From positions 1 to 46,154 of IMG/VR virus record IMGVR_UViG_3300048924_000326: a stretch of 46,154 nucleotides of DNA; one strand, written 5' to 3'. The first letter of the stretch is position 1, and every line of letters starts with the position of its first letter. The notes under the pieces are model-generated. The model worked only from the letters and a program-made list of their open reading frames with translations, made no database searches and had not been told where the DNA came from. Of the stretch, positions 41,301 through 46,154 are shown one piece after another. The position numbers and the translations under genes were made by a program. The DNA comes from a virus.

Positions 41301-41404
41301 AGATAACGAAGACCAGTTCACTCGCACCTGTCATTCGGGCATTCAACGCGGCCCACACCTCGGTTTCCGGGGCCACTGTCGACCTCGTCATCAAGGGCTA
41401 CTAG
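38357..41404 (+). CDS. Tail tip attachment protein (gpJ-like), 1015 aa
   Basis: ATG 38357 overlaps the previous stop (TGATG). The N-terminus has a hydrophobic part (AAILGTGVTTGVLVAAYAITLVGTLAL), followed by PGTVVQRELVLGRVRKGGHVFFK and a long beta-rich body with DPRAGAIAWSANPALMMRHVMTHPQFG. Then two fibronectin-like segments (VRVTWAPI, LSWSLPRRVPDLAGFVFRFHYG). Near the end are two groups of FYG repeats at 40781-40852 and 40979-41041. It makes the host-recognising tip. Confidence 0.9.
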   Translation: MPQAIAYGIAAILGTGVTTGVLVAAYAITLVGTLALSSYQKRKAERAARSQFDAAQVDRLANVPGTVVQRELVLGRVRKGGHVFFKTSIGQYKELFVMCVALAEHEIDAVEQVYLNDQPVDINEVGQVTTAPYGQAANISTTETLTGATTALSRTPIADSVKVTREFFGGIGVTEVTAFTVSGNVVTITEDLIAGQIYKAYFQYSGFNSFVRILKHLGSPDQPADGELMAMLPGVWTADHRARGVAYLTCHFAYNDGALPSGIPTVTARIRGAKVYDPRAGAIAWSANPALMMRHVMTHPQFGKRTSITAAEDARIIAAANACETFIDYGDGGGSVPIFRAATVIPFGTAARDVFDDLAQAMGGEWAYAAGEYFVRAGVYQLPVMSLEERDLATVQRSNDGSVSQNSTTISPHRARNDKFNTVAIRIWDEVANFIETPITPFRADALVAADGAELSQEVTMPAVFRAAQAYHIAGIMLRDSRDPLTVTLSFKMKAYPLEIFDGVTLTIPRYGWSGKEFRVMSRTFIPDGRVQLTLKETTAAIFAYGAGFVPGGYAPNTGLPKPWDISPPTILSISSGEGELVVQSDGTVVNGVRVTWAPIQDASIINGGSVEVQYRVLPDGAWISASVPGDADEVKLLGIDDSALTLIRARTKNGITSSDWGVQLLHQVIGKTEPPPNIENLSISGSVLSWSLPRRVPDLAGFVFRFHYGQNLDWNSAVPLHTGVVTESPYDLVTRPGGVVTVMGKAIDTTGNMSLATANIVMNLGDPPIANVIEEWDFRALGWPAAAGEQSGWELVSGDPTADPLDSFYGSDNQSFYGADNDPFYDEEAYGEMVYVTTEVSINSALAGSIMTLAAQTQGIDLRIEYRLAGPGTFYGGDNDSFFGPDSEPFYGPPGGWLPWPGQLVAANDVYQFRVTIGAGTTRGILQQLVLTIDAPDIEEVVADLPVAAGGTAIPYAKPFTVIKAIIATLQANGSGAVTVEITKTSSLAPVIRAFNAAHTSVSGATVDLVIKGY

Positions 41405-41429
41405 TCCGCTTTCCCCAATCATCAAAACG

Positions 41430-41450
41430 GCCCGCCGCGTGCGGGCTTTT
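41430..41450 (+). terminator. Hairpin with T-run after the tail-tip gene
   Basis: GCCCGC (41430-41435) pairs with GCGGGC (41441-41446) with loop CGCGT; TTTTCTTC follows. It lies between the tail-tip and fibre genes. Confidence 0.75.
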
Positions 41451-41473
41451 CTTCGTGCATCGAAAGGACAGAA

Positions 41474-42130
41474 ATGCCAGCAGCACCTCTACGAGCGGAA
41501 ATCTCCGACGACTTTCCTCGGCCCAGCAACGCAGAGGCCCGGGTCGGCTTCGGCAAGCTGTGGGACTGGGCCACCGGCTTGCTCGGTATCAGTGGTAGCG
41601 CCAGCGATGCGCGCGCGGCGCTGGGGGCGCAACTGGAGCCCGGCGTCATTGGCTACACCGCAGCTTCCACGCCTCCGCCTGGCTGGCTGAAGCGCAACGG
41701 TGCGGCCGTCTCGCGAACCACCTACGCGGCGCTGTTCACTGCCATCGGTACGACCTACGGCGCCGGCGATGGGTCAACAACCTTCAACCTTCCTGAGGGG
41801 CGAGGCGAATTTGATCGCGGTTGGGATGATGGTCGCGGTGTCGATACCGGACGGGTGCGCGGCTCGGCGCAAGGACAACAAACCCCCGATCACTACCACC
41901 CGATGCCGATCGGATGGGATGCAGGGACGTTCGCATTCATGTGGAACGACGGCAGCGGAACTCCGGTGTTCGGGTCTGACGTGAGCGTCGTCGGTGGCGC
42001 GACGATAGGTAGCAAGTCGACCGGCAATACAACGATCACCGGCCGATTTGCTCGCACCAACACAAAAGCGGGTGAAACCGGCGTAAATGCACCGCGCAAC
42101 GTCGCCTATCTCCCAATCATCAAGTACTAA
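41474..42130 (+). CDS. Tail fibre protein with collar domain
   Basis: 218 residues. After a short N-terminal segment, the collar domain reads VIGYTAASTPPPGWLKRNGAAVSRTTYAALFTAIGTTYGAGDGSTTFNLPEGRGEFDRGWDDGRGVD. The C-terminal part, with TGNTTITGRF and VNAPRNVAYLPIIKY, is the typical final strand. It acts in host binding; it is short for a fibre and may attach to the gpJ-like tip. Confidence 0.9.
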   Translation: MPAAPLRAEISDDFPRPSNAEARVGFGKLWDWATGLLGISGSASDARAALGAQLEPGVIGYTAASTPPPGWLKRNGAAVSRTTYAALFTAIGTTYGAGDGSTTFNLPEGRGEFDRGWDDGRGVDTGRVRGSAQGQQTPDHYHPMPIGWDAGTFAFMWNDGSGTPVFGSDVSVVGGATIGSKSTGNTTITGRFARTNTKAGETGVNAPRNVAYLPIIKY

Positions 42131-42138
42131 GGATCGTC

Positions 42139-42660
42139 ATGAGCAAGACTGTTTTCTCTTTCGACCCCAACACCCGCGCGTACATTGGCGCGATCGAGCT
42201 CGACGACGGCGACCTGTCTCCACTCGAATCTACAGAAGACGCGCCGGTGTACCTGATCCCCGGCAACTGCCTCGAAGCCGAGCCGCCATCTCCACTGGAA
42301 GGCCAGTGGCCATTTGCCGTCGATGGCCAGTGGAGCTTGCGAGAGCTGCCTGGAGAGCCAGAGCCGGAGCCTCACTCGGAGCCAACATTCGAAGAGAGGC
42401 AAGCGGCTCTCCTGGCTGCCGTGGACGCCAAGTTGAACGCTGCGGCACGGGCGAAGCGCTACGACAGCATCCAGTCAGCGGCCTTGCGCGCGGGCTATCC
42501 AGGGCCGTTTCACGCCGAGGGCCTGGCTTTCGCGACGTGGATGGATACGGTCTATGCCAGGTGCTACGAAGTGCTGGCGCAGGTGGAGTCCGGCGAGCAG
42601 GAAGAGCCCAGCGAGGCGGAGTTGCTCGCGATGCTGCCCGAGTTGCTGTTGCCGACGTGA
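42139..42660 (+). CDS. Tail fibre assembly chaperone-like protein
   Basis: 173 residues. SKTVFSFDPNTRAYIGAIELDDGDLSPLESTEDAPVYLIPGNCL, then LLAAVDAKLNAAARAKRYDSIQSAALRAGYPGPFHAEGLAFATWMDTVYARCYEVL. The second part matches the DUF4376-like or gp38-type assembly proteins that sit after a fibre gene. The start is 8 bases after the fibre gene stop. Confidence 0.85.
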   Translation: MSKTVFSFDPNTRAYIGAIELDDGDLSPLESTEDAPVYLIPGNCLEAEPPSPLEGQWPFAVDGQWSLRELPGEPEPEPHSEPTFEERQAALLAAVDAKLNAAARAKRYDSIQSAALRAGYPGPFHAEGLAFATWMDTVYARCYEVLAQVESGEQEEPSEAELLAMLPELLLPT

Positions 42661-42680
42661 AGAACCAAGCATCACCACAA

Positions 42681-42698
42681 CCCGCCTCGGCGGGTTTT
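42681..42698 (+). terminator. Hairpin with T-run before the lysis genes
   Basis: CCCGCC (42681-42686) pairs with GGCGGG (42689-42694) with a 2-base loop, then TTTT. The loop is tight, so the closing pair may open. Confidence 0.65.
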
Positions 42699-42718
42699 CT
42701 TTTGCTGAAGAGGATGGC

Positions 42719-43033
42719 ATGAAAAAAGACCTGAGTGACATCGTGACCAATGACCCGACGGCAACAGACTTCGGCGAGCTCACCGGACGCGTTGGCAACC
42801 TTGAAGAAGGCTTCGGCACGTTCAAGGCCGAGCTAGCCGACAACACGGCGGCGACGAAGCGGATCGAGGCGAACACCTCCGACCTGGTGGAGGCGTTTGC
42901 GAACCTGAAGGGCGCTTTCAAGGTGCTCAATTGGATCGGCAAGTTCGCCCGACCACTTGGCTACATTGCGGGCGCCGTTGCTGCAGTCGTCAGCCTCTAC
43001 ACCGCCTTCAAGGCTGGGACAACCGTCAAATGA
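42719..43033 (+). CDS. Putative holin or holin-associated membrane protein
   Basis: 104 residues. The N-terminal 60 residues are soluble and coiled-coil-like (LTGRVGNLEEGFGTFKAELADNTAATKRIEANT). One hydrophobic segment lies near the C-terminus (YIAGAVAAVVSLYTAFKAG). It overlaps the lysozyme gene by 4 bases (ATGA). In phages, a holin normally precedes the lysozyme. With one transmembrane helix it fits a class III holin or pinholin; this is an inference. Confidence 0.7.
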   Translation: MKKDLSDIVTNDPTATDFGELTGRVGNLEEGFGTFKAELADNTAATKRIEANTSDLVEAFANLKGAFKVLNWIGKFARPLGYIAGAVAAVVSLYTAFKAGTTVK

Positions 43034-43590
43034 GCGCCAGGACCAAACTGATCAGCACCATCGTCGTCGCTGGTGCAACCCTCGTTGCCGGCAGCCCGTA
43101 TCTGATGGGCTTCCTGCAGAAGTGGGAGAGCGGCAAGGCCCGAGTTCTGGTGGTCTACGCCGACAAGTTGGCCGGCGGCCTGCCCACCGTCTGTAACGGG
43201 CTCACCAAGCACGTCACCTCCACACCGATCGTTGTGGGCGAGCGGTGGAGCGACGAGAAGTGCGAGGCTGAAGAGCGCGCTGCAGTCGTCGATGTGCAGC
43301 AACGTCTGGCGCCGTGCTTCAAGCGCCCGCCATCGCAAGCTGTCTTCGACATGGCGACATCGCATGCCTGGAACCTTGGGCCGACCGCGACCTGCAGCAG
43401 CGGGGCCATGGCGGCATGGAACCGCGGGCAATGGGCCTTGGGCTGCCAGCGTCTGGCGCGCGGCGACGATGGTTCGTTCGTCTGGTCGTACACCTGCAAG
43501 GCGGTGAGCGGGCAGCGCCAGTGCACCTTTGTGCAGGGCCTGGCCAATCGTCGAGCCGATGAGGCCCAGACCTGCAGCGGGGCTCGGTGA
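43030..43590 (+). CDS. Endolysin, glycoside hydrolase family 24 lysozyme, SAR type
   Basis: 186 residues. The N-terminus RTKLISTIVVAGATLVAGSPYLMGF is a weakly hydrophobic signal-anchor-release segment. The catalytic region is WESGKARVLVVYADKLAGGLPTVCNGLTKH, where the Glu, Asp and Thr positions of T4/P21 lysozymes appear as WE, YAD and LPT, with an extra three residues between Glu and Asp and two between Asp and Thr relative to P21. It degrades peptidoglycan. The C-terminal part is Cys-rich. Confidence 0.85.
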   Translation: MSARTKLISTIVVAGATLVAGSPYLMGFLQKWESGKARVLVVYADKLAGGLPTVCNGLTKHVTSTPIVVGERWSDEKCEAEERAAVVDVQQRLAPCFKRPPSQAVFDMATSHAWNLGPTATCSSGAMAAWNRGQWALGCQRLARGDDGSFVWSYTCKAVSGQRQCTFVQGLANRRADEAQTCSGAR

Positions 43591-44141
43591 TGTTGCCCGA
43601 CCTCAAAACCCCGCTGCTCTGGGTTCTCAGCCTGGGCCTTGTGGCTGCGCTGGCCACGGCCGGCATTGAGCGCACGCGCGCTGCCGAGGCGCGGGCGGAT
43701 CTGGCCTCGGAGAAGGCCGATCGCGCCAAAGAAAACACGGCGCGCGCACTGGCCGCGCTGGCCGATCTGCAGCGCATCGTGGCGCTGATGGCCAGTCACG
43801 CCCAGACCCAACAGGAGAACGTCAATGCTTTCGAAAACCGCCTCAAGACTTTGGATGATCGCCGGCGCACTGTTACTGCTGAGCGTGACCGGTTGCGCAA
43901 GCAATACGACGATTTCGCCGCCCGTGATCGGGACCAAGCCACAAGCGACCCCGCTGCCTGCCAGCGTGTTGCAGATCGATCCGCAGTCCTCGCAGCCATG
44001 GCTGCACGAAGTCGAGAGCTTCTTGAAGGAGGCCGACTCGTTGTTGAAGGGCGAGACAACGAGGTGCAGCTTCTGCTCGACACGGTGAGCAATGATCGCG
44101 TGCTGTTCGCGCCGCCAGCACTCCCTACTGCATCGCCATAG
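43587..44141 (+). CDS. Inner-membrane spanin (Rz-like)
   Basis: 184 residues. One N-terminal transmembrane helix (LLWVLSLGLVAALATAGI) and a long periplasmic coiled coil (ARADLASEKADRAKENTARALAALADL, then ENRLKTLDDRRRTVTAERDRLRKQYD). The C-terminus is Cys-free except for one pair. Overlaps the lysozyme stop by 4 bases. The embedded Rz1 gene lies inside it in another frame. Confidence 0.9.
   Translation: MMLPDLKTPLLWVLSLGLVAALATAGIERTRAAEARADLASEKADRAKENTARALAALADLQRIVALMASHAQTQQENVNAFENRLKTLDDRRRTVTAERDRLRKQYDDFAARDRDQATSDPAACQRVADRSAVLAAMAARSRELLEGGRLVVEGRDNEVQLLLDTVSNDRVLFAPPALPTASP
43825..44088 (+). CDS. Outer-membrane spanin lipoprotein (Rz1-like), embedded in Rz
   Basis: 87 residues in the +1 frame inside the Rz gene. 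The signal has a lipobox (LLLLSVTGC, Cys24), followed by a Pro-rich stretch (SPPVIGTKPQATPLPASV) and a charged end. Embedded, lipidated and Pro-rich is the classic Rz1 plan. It bridges to Rz and fuses the membranes at lysis. Confidence 0.9.
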   Translation: MLSKTASRLWMIAGALLLLSVTGCASNTTISPPVIGTKPQATPLPASVLQIDPQSSQPWLHEVESFLKEADSLLKGETTRCSFCSTR

Positions 44142-44222
44142 ATCACTTACGACCGGAACACCGGGACTTCGCCACCACAATGCAACTCTTCCGAGTGCTT
44201 GAACGCGGCGAACTGAGCAAAA

Positions 44223-44447
44223 TCACGAAGCCGGCTTCCCCGGTTTCAATCCGTCCGCGTCGTCTTCGCTCGGTGCGGGGGGAAATGCTTCGGTTGAGTA
44301 GGGCCAAGCGCTAGGGTCAATGGCGTAGCCGTACAGCTGACGCCGTTCATTTGAAGCCAATGGGTCTGCACGGATCAGCTCGTGAACAGTGAGTATGCGA
44401 ATGGTCTGCGGTGGCATTCCTTCAGCATGCCTTGATACTTTGTGCAA
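44223..44447 (-). CDS. Hypothetical protein, 74 aa
   Basis: Minus-strand ORF convergent with the lysis operon. TIRILTVHELIRADPLASNERRQLYGYAIDPSAWPYSTEAFPP has a plausible composition. The start is not clear: ATG 44447 lacks a ribosome binding site and ATG 44417 has one too near. Low support. Confidence 0.45.
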   Translation of the reverse strand: MHKVSRHAEGMPPQTIRILTVHELIRADPLASNERRQLYGYAIDPSAWPYSTEAFPPAPSEDDADGLKPGKPAS

Positions 44448-44533
44448 ATATTGGCGTCAGGGCAGGAGCTTGCTGACCATCACCTTCAGCGCTTCCTCGG
44501 TCGTATGAGGCCAAGAAGACGGGAGGCACAGGC

Positions 44534-45103
44534 ATGCGGACGTTCGAACTCTTACTTTTGATAATCTGCGCCGCTGCAACAGGATGCGCTTCGGCGCCCA
44601 CGCAGCCTAAGTCCGCAGTCGAGGCCTATCGGCGCTTCCTGCTGGACACAGAAACTCCATTTCCAGCGCGAGCTGAAAGGCATCTAGGCCTGAAGGCTGA
44701 AATCGACCCGGAGACGCTTGGAGAGCCACGTTTCGCGCGGCTGGGACCATCCCAGGGAAACAATGCCTTTCAGTACGCCTCGATCGACCCTATCGGACGC
44801 TCATCCCAAGTCACTCCGCGCCGGTTTGTCGCACGGATGACTGCCAAGTTCGATTACTCAGTTGTCTGCGTCAGACGCGCTGATCTGGCAGTGCTGGGGC
44901 CGATCTATCCAGGCAACCCCATCTTCGTACATGGTTCGACTACCCCGTTTCTCAGGCTCGACCCAACGCCCGATTACGTCTATTTCTCTGCGCCGACCGG
45001 ACCCTTCAACATTGAGCTCGTGACTTTTAGTGGAGACTGCCTAGTGACGATGGTGCATGACATCTCAATGGTGCTTCCAACGGCCAGGATTGGAGCAGAG
45101 TAG
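44534..45103 (+). CDS. Lipoprotein, 189 aa, probable lysogenic conversion cargo
   Basis: ATG 44534 with GGGAGG upstream. The signal peptide (FELLLLIICAAATGC) has a lipobox with Cys18. The rest is beta-rich (RRFVARMTAKFDYSVVCVRR, FSAPTGPFNIELVTFSGDCLV). No family recognised. Located next to lysis genes where prophages often carry morons. Confidence 0.75.
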   Translation: MRTFELLLLIICAAATGCASAPTQPKSAVEAYRRFLLDTETPFPARAERHLGLKAEIDPETLGEPRFARLGPSQGNNAFQYASIDPIGRSSQVTPRRFVARMTAKFDYSVVCVRRADLAVLGPIYPGNPIFVHGSTTPFLRLDPTPDYVYFSAPTGPFNIELVTFSGDCLVTMVHDISMVLPTARIGAE

Positions 45104-45214
45104 AGGCGGGTAGAGGCCCCTGGCGCCCGAGCCTGCCAAGGGGGAGGCCAAAGTGACAGCCCCCTTCAAAGGGGGGCGAGAACGACAGGAGTTTGCCGGC
45201 GGAACGACGGTCTT

Positions 45215-45520
45215 TCAGCCTTCGTTGCGGGACCGACGTTCGCTGCTAGCCCGCTCTTGCTGAAGCCCGGGAGGCTCTCCCCCAAACCACATCCACTGTG
45301 GATCTGTACCACCGTGGTTTAGTCCGAAAAGACGCCACTGCTGTCCTACAACGATGGCGACTGCCGCCAGTGCGAGAACTATCAGCATGGCGCCCCCCGC
45401 ATATGCGAGTACCTTGACAGTAGGAACGGTGGGATAGAGGTCGGCTCCCGCAACTGCGAAGAGTCCTGCAATCGCGATACACGCAATCGAAGCTTTGGCC
45501 ACCAGTAATTTGGCGTTCAT
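45215..45520 (-). CDS. Small membrane protein, 101 aa
   Basis: ATG 45520 has AGGGGAG upstream. Two hydrophobic segments (LVAKASIACIAIAGLFAVAGA, AGGAMLIVLALAAVAIVVG), then a hydrophilic tail with a Trp-rich patch (NHGGTDPQWMWFGGEPPG). The ACCACCGTGGT motif in it (45308-45318) codes for part of this tail. No function recognised. Confidence 0.65.
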   Translation of the reverse strand: MNAKLLVAKASIACIAIAGLFAVAGADLYPTVPTVKVLAYAGGAMLIVLALAAVAIVVGQQWRLFGLNHGGTDPQWMWFGGEPPGLQQERASSERRSRNEG

Positions 45521-45676
45521 ACGGCTCCCCTTGATGTCAGCTGAAATGATGCATCAACAATTTGCACGAGGCAATCCCTCGCGCTCGTGGGGTGGCTCCT
45601 CCGCATCGGGCGACAGCAAGCCGAGCAGATGCGCGTGCTCACCAAGTTACTAGCCGCGATGAGCCTCTCGACGAGA

Positions 45677-45730
45677 ACTCAAAATCCCCCACCGAAATGT
45701 GTGCAGGTTCGATTCCGGCCCCGGGGGCAC
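45677..45730 (+). other. Degenerate tRNA-Leu-like 3' half, possible attachment remnant
   Basis: ACTCAAAATCCCCC (anticodon loop with CAA and its 3' stem) is followed by a T-arm GCAGGTTCGATTCCGGC with one mismatched pair (position A:G), then CCCGGGG and GCAC. The upstream half of a tRNA is absent, and there is no CCA. It is what a prophage attachment site in a tRNA-Leu gene leaves behind, though imperfect. The first 14 bases recur at 7592. No gene is called in 45521-46040; the segment holds only this fragment, a terminator and a second T-arm. Confidence 0.55.
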
Positions 45731-45745
45731 TTCGTGGCAGGCATG

Positions 45746-45767
45746 AAAAAGCCCGCACGAGGCGGGC
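45746..45767 (-). terminator. Rho-independent terminator, minus strand
   Basis: GCCCGC (45751-45756) pairs with GCGGGC (45762-45767) and AAAAA precedes on the plus strand, so the U-tract is on the minus strand. It would stop transcription from the right, for example from the partial gene at 46041. Confidence 0.75.
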
Positions 45768-45965
45768 AAGGGTAGCCCTAAGGAGGGAGGAGGAAGAAAA
45801 CAGCGGGCTACCGAAGTGAATTCTATTGTATTAATTTCTGGCCAGGGCCACATCTTTGGTGCCCTCGCCGCATTTTGGTGCGAAGCAGGTTTCACTCACT
45901 TCTCACACGAATCGAGGCCCTGAATCCGAAGCCCGCATGGATAAAGGCCTAGCGGGCGATTCTTC

Positions 45966-45992
45966 GAGGGTTCAAATCCCCTCAGCTTCACC
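45966..45992 (+). other. Second tRNA/tmRNA-like T-arm remnant
   Basis: GAGGGTTCAAATCCCCTCAG, followed by CTTCACCGA, looks like the T-arm and acceptor end of a tRNA or tmRNA, but the stem has two weak pairs and CCA is changed. Possibly another fossil integration site. Confidence 0.35.
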
Positions 45993-46040
45993 GAAGGCGA
46001 TCCCCGCTGAGACGTTCCCTGCGTTATCAGGCTCCGGGAC

Positions 46041-46154
46041 TCAGTAGCACTGAAACAAAACACCCTGCTCCGCAGGCGCCTTGCCAAGCCAGCGCGGCGT
46101 CTTGCTTCGCGCGTCGCAATAGTCCGAGGCTTGAACGTAGGTCATGGCACGCAG
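46041..46154 (-). CDS. Partial ORF at the right edge (C-terminus only)
   Basis: On the minus strand 37 codons before a TGA are open to the window edge; the protein ends TYVQASDYCDARSKTPRWLG, then FQCY. A hairpin terminator at 45746 faces it. It may be a host gene beyond the prophage end. No family recognised from such a short piece. Confidence 0.4.
   Translation of the reverse strand: MRAMTYVQASDYCDARSKTPRWLGKAPAEQGVLFQCY

Noticed and set aside
45308-45318. Fourth copy of ACCACCGTGGT as a functional operator
   Set aside because: It lies inside codons for Asn-His-Gly-Gly-Thr of a membrane protein gene and a single 11-mer may be chance; noted in the findings only as a test case.
45771-45812. 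Inverted repeat GGTAGCCC/GGGCTACC as a CRISPR or recombination site
   Set aside because: Only one pair, a 26-base purine-rich loop and no repeats nearby. No CRISPR array is present anywhere in the window.

Overview
The window is almost entirely one integrated siphovirus-type (HK97/lambda-like) prophage in a high-GC betaproteobacterium. Codon use, gene styles and the tRNA-like remnants suggest Burkholderiales, perhaps Comamonadaceae, but no host marker gene is complete enough to prove the genus. The integrase runs off the left edge, so the left attachment site lies outside. A few tRNA-like remnants and one partial gene at the right edge suggest the right end of the prophage is at or near about 45.6-46 kb.

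Layout. 0-4.6 kb (mainly minus strand): integrase, excisionase-like protein, three coupled small genes, an AntA-type antirepressor, two divergent ribbon-helix-helix (RHH) genes sharing three copies of an 11-bp operator, and an AlpA-type regulator. 5-15.4 kb: a cargo region of mixed strand and partly lower GC. It holds a DUF6387-like gene, YegP-like and SUKH genes, other immunity-like orphans, a SEFIR-domain protein, a 15-proline micro-ORF, a SLATT-like membrane protein, a TIR plus caspase-like operon that matches the architecture of type IV Thoeris, and a lipoprotein. 15.5-21.7 kb: repressor/Cro switch, CII, ParB-like protein, helicase, Toprim primase and a zinc-motif protein that may be the late regulator. 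A promoter and structured leader follow. 21.8-24.7 kb: a block of small accessory genes on both strands, inserted next to a truncated second copy of the HNH gene.

24.8-44.1 kb is the late operon, all on the plus strand: HNH, TerS, TerL, portal, ClpP-like protease, capsid, connector genes, tail tube, tail chaperone with a programmed -1 frameshift, tape measure, tail-tip genes, fibre, fibre assembly, then holin candidate, SAR-type lysozyme, Rz and an embedded Rz1. 44.2-46.2 kb holds moron-like genes and the right-hand border.

The genes fit one working temperate phage. The main biological interest is the cargo region, where nucleotide-signal immunity modules (TIR, SEFIR, SLATT and caspase) lie within 3.3 kb of each other. 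Functions are assigned by reading motifs and gene order; no database search was run.
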